Notes: generated from the letters alone by a model not told the origin. A stretch of DNA of 54,719 nucleotides from an uncultured Clostridia bacterium (GCA_947629675.1 CANREM010000010.1:1-54719), one strand, 5' to 3'; positions 16,186 through 25,000 are shown, counted from the first letter of the stretch. Translations and numbers: made by a program.

Positions 16186-16578
16186 TTACGGGATGAGGTC
16201 TACGAGGGTGTAGCGGGAGAGGAACTCCTTCACCGTCTCGTCGAGGGCGCGCCACACGGGAAGGGTGGGGCATGTCGCGGCGCGGGGACAGCTTTGTTCC
16301 TTGCCGCCCGTGCAGTCGGTCGCGGCGAGCGACGTCTCTGTCTCGCCCAGGATCTCGGCGAGGGTGTATGCCTCGGGCGCGCGAGTGAGACGGTAGCCGC
16401 CCTTTTTTCCCCGCGTACTCTCCACGAAGTTCGCCTTCACGAGGGAGCGCATGATGCTCTCCGCATACTTATAGGGCACGTTCTGGGCGGCGGCAAGTGC
16501 GCGGAGGGAGGAATATTCGCATTCGGCAAGCCCCGCCATCATGCGGAGGGCATAGCGGCCGCGCGTCGAGACGATCAT
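16186..16578 (-). CDS. iscR: Rrf2 family iron-sulfur-sensing regulator (IscR-like)
   Basis: This 130-residue winged-helix regulator opens with MIVSTRGRYALRMMAGLAE, the Rrf2 signature. Three cysteines in an IscR-like region (DCTGG, QSCPR, ATCP, about residues 88-104) could bind an Fe-S cluster, so it probably senses Fe-S status and represses its own cluster. It is the last gene after iscS and iscU, overlapping the iscU stop, whereas iscR is usually first. Its likely operator is the dyad at 18469-18493. Confidence 0.85.
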   Translation of the reverse strand: MIVSTRGRYALRMMAGLAECEYSSLRALAAAQNVPYKYAESIMRSLVKANFVESTRGKKGGYRLTRAPEAYTLAEILGETETSLAATDCTGGKEQSCPRAATCPTLPVWRALDETVKEFLSRYTLVDLIP

Positions 16579-17030
16579 GCCTCGTCCCCGTCATCCGCGG
16601 TGTGGTCGTGTTCGTGGGCGCAGAGGGCGCACTTGAACTCGTCGGGATCGTAGGGGATATTGTTGCGCTTGTAGTAGTCGAGAATGGCCGCCTGCACCGC
16701 CTGTTCTGCGAGGACGGAGCAGTGGAGCTTGTAGGCGGGAAGCCCGCCGAGGGCCTCCGTGACCGCCTTGTTGGTGAGTTTTAAGGCCTCGGAGATGGGC
16801 TGTCCCTTGATCATCTCTGTCGCCATCGAGCTGGATGCGATCGCACTGCCGCAGCCGAAGGTCTCGAACTTGACGTCCACGAGGATGCCATCCTGCACCT
16901 TGATATACATCTTCATGATGTCGCCGCACTTGGCGTTGCCGACCTCGCCCACGCCGTCGGCGTCCTCGATGATCCCGACGTTGCGGGGGTGGCGGAAGTG
17001 GTCCATAACTTTTTCACTATATAATGACAT
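16575..17030 (-). CDS. iscU: Fe-S cluster assembly scaffold IscU/NifU-type
   Basis: The scaffold on which IscS-derived sulfur and iron form clusters. The 151 residues contain the three ligand cysteines in NAKCGD, FGCGSA and KLHCSV. The start is ATG at 17030 after GGAGG; the frame extends into the repeat upstream, which I reject as coding. The C-terminus carries an extra KCALCAHEHDHTADD tail rich in Cys, His and Asp that might bind metal. It overlaps the regulator gene downstream. Confidence 0.9.
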   Translation of the reverse strand: MSLYSEKVMDHFRHPRNVGIIEDADGVGEVGNAKCGDIMKMYIKVQDGILVDVKFETFGCGSAIASSSMATEMIKGQPISEALKLTNKAVTEALGGLPAYKLHCSVLAEQAVQAAILDYYKRNNIPYDPDEFKCALCAHEHDHTADDGDEA

Positions 17031-17049
17031 AAAAACCTCCATGTTTTCA

Positions 17050-17178
17050 ATTGCGAATCGCATATCTGCGGCGCAATACTTCGTCGAAGGTGCGCTTTCC
17101 TTGGTCACGTACGCTTTAGTACGCTCCCTGCGGAAATGCTCCTTCTCCTTGTCTTGCTTGCAGCTATGCGATTTAACG
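17050..17178. repeat. Dispersed structured repeat, copy B
   Basis: The second copy of the element at 7058-7190, here inside the iscS-iscU operon. Its ends pair as AATCGCATA with TATGCGATT, different bases from copy A but again complementary. CGTAC/GTACG is conserved inside. Confidence 0.75.
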
Positions 17179-17183
17179 GTGAC

Positions 17184-17256
17184 CTTGCCCACCCCTTGAG
17201 GGGTGGGTGTCACGGCTTTGCCGTGACGGAAGGGGTGTCCACCGCGTCATCCTGAG
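17184..17256. repeat. REP-like palindromic repeat between iscS and iscU
   Basis: Two back-to-back hairpins, CCACCCC-TTGA-GGGGTGG and GTCACGGC-TTT-GCCGTGAC, then GGAAGGGGTGTCC and a GTCATCCTGAG tail. It belongs to a family also seen at 29570, 32115, 32180, 40076 and 54694. Confidence 0.8.
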
Positions 17257-17258
17257 TC

Positions 17259-18446
17259 TCACAATATAAACTGCCGTTTGCCCTCGCGGAGATCCCGCCA
17301 GACGGGGGAGAAGGAGCGCACCTTTTCGACGACCTCGGGGATCTTTTCGAGCAGGTAATCGACGTCCGCCTCGGTGTTTTCGGGGCCGAGCGTGAGGCGC
17401 AGAGAGCCGTGCGCCACGTCATGCACCCGCCCGATGGCAAGAAGCACATGCGAGGGGTCCAAGGAGCCAGAAGTGCAGGCCGAGCCGGAGGAGGCGCAGA
17501 TGCCCTCGTCGTCGAGATAGAGAAGGAGTGCTTCCCCCTCACAGCCCTCGAAGCAAAAGCTCACATTTCCGGGGAGCCTTCTCTCTCTGTCCCCGTTCAA
17601 TGAAGAATGGGGAATGCGGGAAAGCCCGAAGATGAGCTTTGTCTGCAACTTCTTCAGGAGCGCGGACGAGGTACCCATGTCCGCGACAGAGGCCTTCAAA
17701 GCGGCCGCCATGGCGGCAATGGCGGGAAGATCCTCCGTGCCCGCACGCTTGCCCCTTTCCTGCGCCCCGCCCGCGATGAGAACGCTCAGCGGCGCGCCCC
17801 TTTTCGCATAGAGAACGCCCACGCCCTTCGGCCCGCCGAACTTGTGCGCCGAGAGCGCGAGATAGTCACAGCCGATGCTCTGCACATCCACGGGGATATG
17901 CCCCACGGCCTGCACGGCGTCGGTGTGGAACAAAACGCCCTTCTCGCGGCAGATCTTTCCGATCTCCTCCACGGGCTGCAGGGTGCCGATCTCGTTGTTG
18001 GCAAGCATGACGGAGACGAGGGCGGTGTTTTCGTCGATGGCATCTCTCACGTCCTCCGCCTTCACGATGCCCTCATGCCCAACGGGTAGAAGAACAACTT
18101 CGAATCCCTCCTTTTGCAGCTTTTCGAGGGTGTGCAGAACGGCATGATGTTCGATGGCGGTGGAGATGAGCTTCCTCTTTCCCTTCTTTGCGCCCGCATA
18201 AGCGGCAGAGAGGATGGCCTGGTTGTCCGCCTCGCTCCCGCCCGAGGTGAAATAGATCTCGCGGGGGTCGGCGTTCAGAACGGCCGCGATCTCCCCGCGG
18301 CTCTTTTCGAGGACCTCCTTCGCCCGCTGTCCCTCGGTGTGCAGGCTGGAAGGGTTGCCGTAAAACGCCCATGCGGTCTGATTGTAGGCCTCGAGTGCGC
18401 AGGGTAAAATTTTCGTCGTCGCCGCATGATCTGCGTATACAAACAT
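17259..18446 (-). CDS. iscS: Cysteine desulfurase IscS/NifS-type
   Basis: This PLP enzyme mobilises sulfur from cysteine for Fe-S clusters. The 395 residues contain the PLP lysine in SAHKFGGPKGVG and the active-site cysteine in SSGSACTSGSLDPSH. The N-terminus YADHAATTK is typical. AGGATC is a weak ribosome site before the ATG. It is first in an iscS-iscU-rrf2 operon, with about 230 bp of repeat between iscS and iscU. Confidence 0.95.
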   Translation of the reverse strand: MFVYADHAATTKILPCALEAYNQTAWAFYGNPSSLHTEGQRAKEVLEKSRGEIAAVLNADPREIYFTSGGSEADNQAILSAAYAGAKKGKRKLISTAIEHHAVLHTLEKLQKEGFEVVLLPVGHEGIVKAEDVRDAIDENTALVSVMLANNEIGTLQPVEEIGKICREKGVLFHTDAVQAVGHIPVDVQSIGCDYLALSAHKFGGPKGVGVLYAKRGAPLSVLIAGGAQERGKRAGTEDLPAIAAMAAALKASVADMGTSSALLKKLQTKLIFGLSRIPHSSLNGDRERRLPGNVSFCFEGCEGEALLLYLDDEGICASSGSACTSGSLDPSHVLLAIGRVHDVAHGSLRLTLGPENTEADVDYLLEKIPEVVEKVRSFSPVWRDLREGKRQFIL

Positions 18447-18468
18447 GTTGTGATCCTCCGCAATAATA

Positions 18469-18493
18469 AATTCCTATCTTTTCGATAGGAATT
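18469..18493. promoter_or_regulatory. Candidate Rrf2/IscR operator at the isc promoter
   Basis: A perfect 10-bp inverted repeat AATTCCTATC / GATAGGAATT with a 5-bp spacer overlaps the -10 box by three bases. That position suits a repressor, most likely the Rrf2 protein of the same operon. Confidence 0.65.
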
Positions 18494-18519
18494 ATACCAT
18501 GTTCTATGCGCAATGTCAA
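18491..18519 (-). promoter_or_regulatory. Promoter of iscS-iscU-rrf2
   Basis: On the minus strand TTGACA (18519-18514), 17 bp, TATAAT (18496-18491), a consensus promoter. Confidence 0.88.
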
Positions 18520-18551
18520 CTTTTTTTATGCAATGGCAAAAAATATGGTAT

Positions 18552-18863
18552 TTATCGCGCGCGCAAGGGTTTCAACAATATGGCGAGGGCATCTTGCTGT
18601 TCTTTGTTCAGGGCAAGTACAGTTCGGATCAATCTTTTCCGCTCCTCGTCAAGTCCGGAAGGGATCGATGCAGTCTCCCTGCCGAAAAGTTCGTCCAGAG
18701 AAACGCCGAATACATCGGCGAGCTTGACGATGCTCTCGCAGTCAGGCTCGTTCGACCCGTTTTCCCAGTTGCTGATGTTCCTCTGCACGTTGCCGATCAA
18801 CGCCGCAAGCTCCTTTTGCGTCAGAGCTTTCTCTTCCCGTAGCTCACGGATTTTCAGTTTCAA
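18552..18863 (-). CDS. XRE-family helix-turn-helix regulator
   Basis: This 103-residue DNA-binding protein has a Cro/C1-type HTH at about residues 5-60 (REEKALTQKELAALIG, then QRNISNWENGSNEPD) and a short helical C-terminus. It is divergent from the patatin cluster, with the shared 110-bp gap holding a promoter and a small dyad. I infer control of that cluster and of itself. No strong Shine-Dalgarno beyond GGGAGG is seen before the ATG. Confidence 0.85.
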   Translation of the reverse strand: MKLKIRELREEKALTQKELAALIGNVQRNISNWENGSNEPDCESIVKLADVFGVSLDELFGRETASIPSGLDEERKRLIRTVLALNKEQQDALAILLKPLRAR

Positions 18864-18917
18864 AGGGTGCCTCCCAGAATTTCTTCTTTATATTAGCAAA
18901 AAAATTACCTTAAATAC

Positions 18918-18946
18918 TTGACAAAGAAATTTTCTTACTTTATAAT
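18918..18946 (+). promoter_or_regulatory. Promoter of the patatin cluster with a dyad in its spacer
   Basis: TTGACA (18918-18923), 17 bp, TATAAT (18941-18946). The spacer holds AAGAAA-T-TTTCTT (18924-18936), a perfect 6-bp dyad and possible operator of the neighbouring XRE protein. Confidence 0.8.
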
Positions 18947-18975
18947 AGCATTATTATTACTATAAGGAGAAAGGA

Positions 18976-19437
18976 ATGGAAATGTCCGTCAAGGTCAGCG
19001 CGGAAAAAAAGAAAACCGTGTTGACGCGCTATTATCTGTTGGCGCAGTTATGTGAACAATATTCCGCCGATCGCCGCACGCTCAACGCGCTCTGCCGTGT
19101 CATCAGGCTGGAATTCAAGCGGTGGAAAAAGAATACCTACTATCCGCTCTCGGATGGGGATGTGCGCGATATAAGCTACTTTATCGCCGAACTCAAAGAT
19201 ATTGCAACGGGACTTGCCAAGGGAAGGAACATCGAGAAGCATGCGGTAGTGATCGCCCACCTCTATGACCTTCTCGATAAAATGTGCGACGTATTGAAGA
19301 CGACGGAGGATGTGTTGCACGAAAAGAAGTCGAACGCGCTCGGAACAGCTATCGAAACGGCAAAGACGATACGCGATCTTGTCGGGAAGGGAGTAAGCGA
19401 AATAAAAAAAACTTTAGGCGGCGAAAGCTCAAAATAG
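18976..19437 (+). CDS. Helical protein of unknown function, zero-frame part of a likely frameshift product
   Basis: I do not recognise this 153-residue, charged, all-helical protein. AAGGAGAAAGGA precedes the ATG. Near its end the codons ATA AAA AAA ACT contain the heptamer A AAA AAA (19404-19410) within a run of eight A. An AAGGGAG sits exactly 10 nt upstream (19387-19393). A -1 slip there joins its first 145 residues to the patatin frame, which has no start of its own. Base composition is more AT-rich than the neighbours. Confidence 0.75.
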   Translation: MEMSVKVSAEKKKTVLTRYYLLAQLCEQYSADRRTLNALCRVIRLEFKRWKKNTYYPLSDGDVRDISYFIAELKDIATGLAKGRNIEKHAVVIAHLYDLLDKMCDVLKTTEDVLHEKKSNALGTAIETAKTIRDLVGKGVSEIKKTLGGESSK

Positions 19438-20327
19438 GGATCGTCTATTCGGGTGCCTTGAGCAAAGGTGCCTACCAGATCGGCTTCACGAAGGCCCTCT
19501 TGCGCTATATCGGGCGGGACGAGATCAAGGTGATCTCGGGTGCCTCGATGGGGCTTTTCGTCGCCTATTCGCTTGCGACCGACCGTCTCGATGATTTTGA
19601 ATATCTATATCGAAATATCGACATCGGAAGCACGCCGCAACTTTTCTATCGGGTCTTTTTCAAGCGCATGCTTTGGAATTATATCGGGGAATTTTGTTCG
19701 CCGGACGACAAAGTGGAGATCCCGCTCTCCTTCCCCGTGTGCCGTATCCCGCTTTTCAGCCTGCGCTACTATTGGCTTTCGGGGAAATATAACCCCTGTT
19801 GGCAAAAATATTTGCGCGCGGCGATCAATTTTCCCTTTCTCTGTATCTTTCCGAGTATTCTCGAACACAGATTTGCGATCGACGGGGGTGCGGGGGACAA
19901 TATCCCCATATATCCTGTTTTGAAGAAGGGAAAGGGCTTTTTGCCGGCAGGCGAAGATTTTGACCTTTTGATCGTGCTGCACTTTGACGCCCGTTACGAC
20001 TACCGTCGCGAATTTACAACGGATATTCCCGTTCTTGATCTCGACCTCGGCATATGCAACGACTTCAAAAAAAACCATTACGATTTTTCCAAGGAGTATG
20101 TTGATGAAATGATCTCGCGCGCCGAGGACTACGGCGAGAAGATCTGCGCTCGTCTGTTTGCGGGGGAATGTACCCGTGAAGAACTGCAAGACCGCGTGGA
20201 TCAGATCTTTATTGAGGAGCATGCGTTACGGCAGAAGAATATCTCCGTAGACCGCTTATTCAGCATGCTCAATTATTTGGGAAAGGCGCTTCGGAACGAT
20301 GCGACCTGTCATAAAAATCTATTTTAA
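19410..20327 (+). CDS. Patatin-like phospholipase, no start codon of its own
   Basis: A predicted lipid acyl hydrolase. The oxyanion region YSGALSKGAYQIGF, the nucleophile elbow ISGASMG (Ser about residue 45 of this part) and the DGG dyad motif (AIDGGAGDNIP, about residue 157) are all intact. The coordinates start at the first codon after the predicted -1 slip. No ATG, GTG or TTG with a ribosome site is available: the only in-frame ATG (19284) lies 126 bp inside the upstream gene without a Shine-Dalgarno and gives a basic, shadow-like extension. A programmed frameshift, transcript slippage, a recent indel or a homopolymer error could explain this. Confidence 0.8.
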   Translation, partial: NFRRRKLKIGIVYSGALSKGAYQIGFTKALLRYIGRDEIKVISGASMGLFVAYSLATDRLDDFEYLYRNIDIGSTPQLFYRVFFKRMLWNYIGEFCSPDDKVEIPLSFPVCRIPLFSLRYYWLSGKYNPCWQKYLRAAINFPFLCIFPSILEHRFAIDGGAGDNIPIYPVLKKGKGFLPAGEDFDLLIVLHFDARYDYRREFTTDIPVLDLDLGICNDFKKNHYDFSKEYVDEMISRAEDYGEKICARLFAGECTREELQDRVDQIFIEEHALRQKNISVDRLFSMLNYLGKALRNDATCHKNLF

Positions 20328-20338
20328 GGAGAAAACAA

Positions 20339-20713
20339 ATGAACAAAGCACTCAACATCAAGACACGCAACCCCTGGCTTGCACTGCTCTTCAGCTTCCT
20401 GACGTTCGGGATCTATGGATTTTATTGGTATTATAAGCTCACCAATGATTCCAATACGCTTTCGAAGATCAAGACGGCGAGTGGCGGCAAGGCGATCCTC
20501 TTCGGGATCATTACGTTGGGCATCTATAGTTTTTATTGGTACTATATGCTCGGCAAAAAGGTGGGGGATATGGAGAAGGCATCCTCGGACGGCGGGCTAT
20601 ACCTCTTCCTGTCTATCATTTTCTGCGGCTTTATTGCAAACATCATGGCGCAGTATGCGATCAATCGCACCGTGGCGCGGTTGAAAAAAGAAGCCGTTTC
20701 CGCCGCCAACTGA
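20339..20713 (+). CDS. DUF4234 family small membrane protein
   Basis: This 124-residue protein has three hydrophobic helices and the family's repeated FGIYGFYWYYKL and LGIYSFYWYYML motifs. AAGGAG precedes the ATG. It follows the patatin gene by 11 bp, so the two are cotranscribed. Its role is unknown; in this cluster it might place the phospholipase at the membrane, which is conjecture. Confidence 0.85.
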   Translation: MNKALNIKTRNPWLALLFSFLTFGIYGFYWYYKLTNDSNTLSKIKTASGGKAILFGIITLGIYSFYWYYMLGKKVGDMEKASSDGGLYLFLSIIFCGFIANIMAQYAINRTVARLKKEAVSAAN

Positions 20714-20723
20714 ACAAAGAAGG

Positions 20724-20752
20724 AAAGCACTCCCTGCGGGGAGTGCTTTTCG
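20724..20752 (+). terminator. Terminator of the patatin cluster
   Basis: An 11-bp stem AAAGCACTCCC/GGGAGTGCTTT with a 4-nt loop and a short T tail. Confidence 0.75.
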
Positions 20753-20765
20753 GATAGGGAACATG

Positions 20766-20800
20766 AAAAAAGGCCGTTTTGCATTCGCAAAACGGCCTTT
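20766..20800 (-). terminator. Terminator of rpsF-ssb-rpsR
   Basis: On the minus strand a perfect 14-bp stem (AAAGGCCGTTTTGC arm) with a 4-nt loop runs into a T tract. Confidence 0.9.
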
Positions 20801-20812
20801 CGGATTGCTTTT

Positions 20813-21142
20813 TTATTCTGCTCTGAAGGGGATGAGAGCGGCGATGCGGGCGCGCTTGATGGCGGTCGCAAGTTCTCTCTGGTGCTTCGCGCAGGTGCCC
20901 GTCATGCGGCGGGGGAGGATCTTTCCGCCCTCGGCGACGAATTTCTTGAGCTTTGCCGTGTCCTTATAGTCGATCGTGGACTTTTCCTGGCAAAAGAGGC
21001 AGACCTTCTTGAAGTTCTGCTTTTTGAAGCCCTTTCTGGGAGCGCGATCTCCCTTCTCCCGTTCTTCCTTGGGGGAGCCGGCCGCTGCGGGAGCGGCTGC
21101 GGTCTCGTCCTCGGTGACGGGAACAACAACTTCTTCTTCCAT
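20813..21142 (-). CDS. rpsR: Ribosomal protein bS18
   Basis: The small-subunit protein that pairs with bS6. The conserved core is present ([39 protein letters not shown]), with CxxC and a third Cys plus His of the zinc-type form. At 109 residues it is longer than usual because of an N-terminal extension of about 45 residues rich in Glu, Ala and Pro followed by Lys and Arg. It is third in the rpsF-ssb-rpsR operon. Confidence 0.95.
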   Translation of the reverse strand: MEEEVVVPVTEDETAAAPAAAGSPKEEREKGDRAPRKGFKKQNFKKVCLFCQEKSTIDYKDTAKLKKFVAEGGKILPRRMTGTCAKHQRELATAIKRARIAALIPFRAE

Positions 21143-21201
21143 ATCTTACTCCTTTTAGATTTTAGTGGCCGCTTCTGCGGATGCAAAAGGGCTTTTCCCC
21201 T

Positions 21202-21627
21202 TTAGAAGGGGATGTCGCCGTCGTCGTCGAAGGATTCGAGTTGCGGCTTCTTCTTGGCGGGGGCATTGCCCGAGGGTGCGGGTGCGTCGTAGAAATCGTC
21301 GCCGCCCTGCGCCTTGGTCGTGAGGAACTCCACATCCTGTGCGATAACATCGACGGCCGTGCGGCGGTTGCCCTGGTTGTCCTCATAGTTGCGGATCTGG
21401 ACGCTTCCCGAGACGGCAACTTTGGAGCCTTTCTTCACATAGCGTGCGATGGTATCGGCGAGGCCGCGCCATGCGGTGACGTTGAAGAAGTCGGTCTGCC
21501 GCTCCCCGTCCGAGGACGTGTAGGAACGGTTGACGGCGATCGCAAAGTGGCACACGCTGACGCCGCCCGAAGTTTCCGTAAGTTCGGGGTCACGGGTGAG
21601 ATTTCCGATCAAAAACACCTTATTCAT
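21202..21627 (-). CDS. ssb: Single-stranded DNA-binding protein
   Basis: The 141 residues have an OB fold opening with MNKVFLIGNLTRDPEL, the RQTDFFNVTAW block, a short flexible linker and the acidic tip DDDGDIPF that recruits repair and replication proteins. It lies between rpsF and rpsR, the normal order. It starts 1 bp after the rpsF stop. Confidence 0.97.
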   Translation of the reverse strand: MNKVFLIGNLTRDPELTETSGGVSVCHFAIAVNRSYTSSDGERQTDFFNVTAWRGLADTIARYVKKGSKVAVSGSVQIRNYEDNQGNRRTAVDVIAQDVEFLTTKAQGGDDFYDAPAPSGNAPAKKKPQLESFDDDGDIPF

Positions 21628-21628
21628 C

Positions 21629-21916
21629 TTATTTTTCCTCTACTTTTGTGATCATACGTCTGAGTACATCCTGAGAGATGCCCGCGATGCGGTCAAGCTC
21701 TTTGAGTGCCTGAGCATTTGCCGTAAACGTCATGAGGGCATAGAAGGCGTCCGTCTTGTAAGCGATGGGGTAGGCTGTCTTTTTGACCCCCCACTTATCG
21801 AGCGTCTCTACGTTGCCGCCGAAGGATGCGACGATGTCGGTATACTTCTTGAGTTCCGCATCGATGGCTTCCTCGCTCATGTCGCTTTTGAGCAGAATCA
21901 GCATTTCGTACTTCAT
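21629..21916 (-). CDS. rpsF: Ribosomal protein bS6
   Basis: The 95-residue partner of bS18. Typical parts are YEMLILLKSDMSEE at the start, VETLDKWGVKKTAYPI, and the C-terminal RIAGISQDVLRRMI. AGGTAAAAG precedes the ATG. The leader between promoter and start (about 75 nt) contains ACCGGGAGG and may hold an S6:S18 autoregulatory site, which I cannot confirm by folding. Confidence 0.96.
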   Translation of the reverse strand: MKYEMLILLKSDMSEEAIDAELKKYTDIVASFGGNVETLDKWGVKKTAYPIAYKTDAFYALMTFTANAQALKELDRIAGISQDVLRRMITKVEEK

Positions 21917-21998
21917 TCTCTTTTACCTCCCGGTCTTATTCGGCATGTCTTTGCGATATTTCACGCGGCATGCAAGGCTATGCGACTTTTGTTTTTTC

Positions 21999-22027
21999 AT
22001 TATACCCGTTTTTGCAAAATAAGTCAA
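21999..22027 (-). promoter_or_regulatory. Promoter of rpsF-ssb-rpsR
   Basis: On the minus strand TTGACT (22027-22022), 17 bp, TATAAT (22004-21999). Confidence 0.85.
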
Positions 22028-22069
22028 CGCGTTTTGAACGGGTTTTTGATTTCTCTGTAAGAGAGTTCG

Positions 22070-25000
22070 TCAAGGTGTTGTGGTCAACGCGCTGACGAGT
22101 GCCTTGACGAGGCCGAGCGTCTCATTCAGAGTGACCTCGATGAGGTTATATACTTTATGCTCCTGCGTTTGCCCGTCGGGCTTGAAGGTAAGGCCATCCT
22201 CGAACTTCGGGATCGTGGTGAGATCTGTGTAGGGATTCTCGTCGATAAGGCCGTGGAACCAAAGTTCCGCAAGAAGGGTGTTCTGCATGCTGCTCGAGAC
22301 GCTTGTAATGCTCTCATCCATCTTGAGGATCTCTTTGTCTGTCTCGAAGATGATGGTATCGCCCTCCTTCTTCCCGAGGAGGAGGAACCACACGCCCGAG
22401 ACATAGCGGTCGAGCTGCTTGTCGCCGTCGGAGTAAAGCTCCTTCGTCGCGCCCTCGTCGTAGACCTCGCCATCGCTGTAAGTGTCGTTGCCTCTCGCAG
22501 CGAATTTCCTTTCGACGGTGATCTTTTCCGTGACATAGTCGTAAGGATCGCCCTCTTTCGGAGAGGCATGGCGGACGAGCAGTTCCTGTGAATTGTAGGT
22601 GACCTTTGTGCGGTCGGTTACGCCTTCCTTCGTGACGAATTCCGTAACGGTGCCGTTCACGGTGTAGTGCTTCACGCGGCGGTCGAGATCGACGCGTTCG
22701 GGTTCGGCCGTCGCGGTCTCGCCCTCTGCGGGGACTGCGGGGATCTCGATGTAGTAGTCGCCCTCATCGTCCGTTTTGACGTCGTAGGTCGCGGTGTTAT
22801 AGGTGAATTTGCCGTCCGCCCCGAGTTCCTGCCATGTTTCGACGGCACCCTTCTCGTAGTCATAGACGCCGTATTCATAGACGGGCACGAGGGTGACTTC
22901 GTTCTCATAGTAGTAGACCTTCTCCGTCACCTTTTCTGTGTCGATCTCCCGCTCTATGACGTCGTAGTAGATCTCTTTGTCCGTGACGGGAGTATATACA
23001 TTCTGCCCCCCGGACGCCGTGTGTACAAAGTAGCCTTCGGTCACCACCGTGTTCTCATCCGAGGAAAGCACACGCCGGACGGTGAGATCTGTAGGTGTCA
23101 CGGCCGTCGGACGGAATACAAAGGCGGTCTCATCTTTCTTACCGTCTGCTGTCAAGCCGTTATATTCTGCGTAGTTATAGTTGTACTTGTGGTGGTCGTC
23201 TTTTTGGGATACGGCATTGCCGAAATAGGTCTTATAGAGCCAGTCGTAGTCGATCTTCTCGATCGTTTCCTCTTTGAAATTACCGTCTCCCTGCAAGAGT
23301 TTGACCTTTTCGTTCCTCTCGATCTCCATATAGGAGTACATCTGGTCGCCGAAAACTTCGCTCACGGAGAGCTTCTGAATGTCGCCCGAGAGCGTCTTGA
23401 GCGTGCTGTTCCGAAGGTTTTTCAAGATCTTGTTGTCCTTGATCTCATCTTCGGTCAGAAGTTCGGAGAGACGGAGGTTATCCACGCGTTCCGCGAGTTC
23501 GCCGAGCTGGTTCGTCGCAAGGTTCTGAAGAAGGAGAGGGGAGGTTTCGTCGATCTTGAGTACGTCGCCGAGGGTGAGGGAGTCGATCTTCTCCTGCTTG
23601 GAGAGATCGCCGATGCGCCAATCCTTCATCGCATTCATGATGGTGGAGCTTTCATCGTCGATCGTAAGCACCTGCGAGAGCTTGAGCCGCTCGATGCGGT
23701 TCTGGTTGCTGAGGTCGGAGATCTTCCAATCCTTCATGGCAAGCAAGATGCCGCTGCTCTTGTTGGGGCCGTCCTCTTCGATATTGAGGACCTCGTTGAG
23801 TTTCAAACTGTTGATGGTCTCCTGATCCTTGAGATCGCCGAGCGTCGTACCGCGGGCTGCGAATGCCTTCATGATGTTGGACTCGGCATCCTCGCCGATG
23901 ACATCGGCGACCTTGAGGGATTCGATCTTTTTCTGTTCCTTGAGTTCTTCGATGGTCCAATCCTTGATGGACTTCATAAGCCCCGAGGAACCGCTGTCGA
24001 TCTCCATGACGTCGCCGAGCTTCATGCCGTCGAGGATCTTGGCGTCCTCTTTGGTGAGGTCCTTGACCTGCTTCTTGTCGTAAAGTTTCTGAGGGGTGCC
24101 CGTCTCGTTGGGGTCGGGGAGCATCTGAATGCCGGAGATCGTCCTGTTGCCGTCCTTATCCAGAACAAAGCTGCCGTCCTCGCTCTTCTCGTAGGTGTAG
24201 ACATATCTGCCTCCGCCCGAATATTGCAGTTCGGTGGCCTTGTCGCCATTCTCGTCCACGATCTCGTTGCCGTTTTCGTCCTTCTTCGGGACCGATTCGG
24301 TGAGGAAGTTGCCGTCCTCGTCCACAAGATAGCCGTTCTCGTCGACGCGCCGGCCATTTGCATCCTCAAAGTGGCCGTCGACAGCTTTCCAAGGCTCGAC
24401 GGCAGGTTCTCCCTCTTTGGAGACGAACGCTTCGCCCTTTGCCATCTCGGGACCGTAGGCGAGGTAGTGCATCAGCTTATCCGAACCCGGCTTGATGCTC
24501 ATGAGCGTCTCCACTTCCATCCCCTGGATGAGGGAGTCGGAATCCTTGGTGAACTCCTCCATCTTAGTGGGATATTTCTCGTCGTGGCCATCGCGCATGA
24601 CGATCGACTCCGTCTCCGCATCGTACTCCCAATCCACGTCCCGCTTGCCATAGGCAAGTGCATACATGACGCCGTTGTCCTCGATCTGATCCTTGATCTT
24701 CTTGTCCTCGGAATTTTGGTCGAGACCGAGCATGGTGCCAAGCTCGAGGGAATTGATGACGGCGTTCGAGTGGTTCATGAGATCGTCGAGGGTGGTGGGG
24801 AAGGTGTGGACATAGTCATCATTCCCATCGCCGTCTGTCCGCTCTTCCTTTGCAAGAGTGCTATTCTCCCCCTTCTCCTGCTCTTTGCCCTTGTTTGTGA
24901 GAACTTTGATCCGGCTGTCTTCGACTTCGTAATCCACGCCCCGCTTGCCGTAGCAGAGGGCATACATCATGGCATTGTCGGAGAGCTTTTTATCGGTGAC

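Noticed and set aside
16575-17213. Extended IscU with an N-terminal KQDKE peptide
   Set aside because: The extension is the translated repeat; ATG at 17030 with GGAGG is the sensible start.
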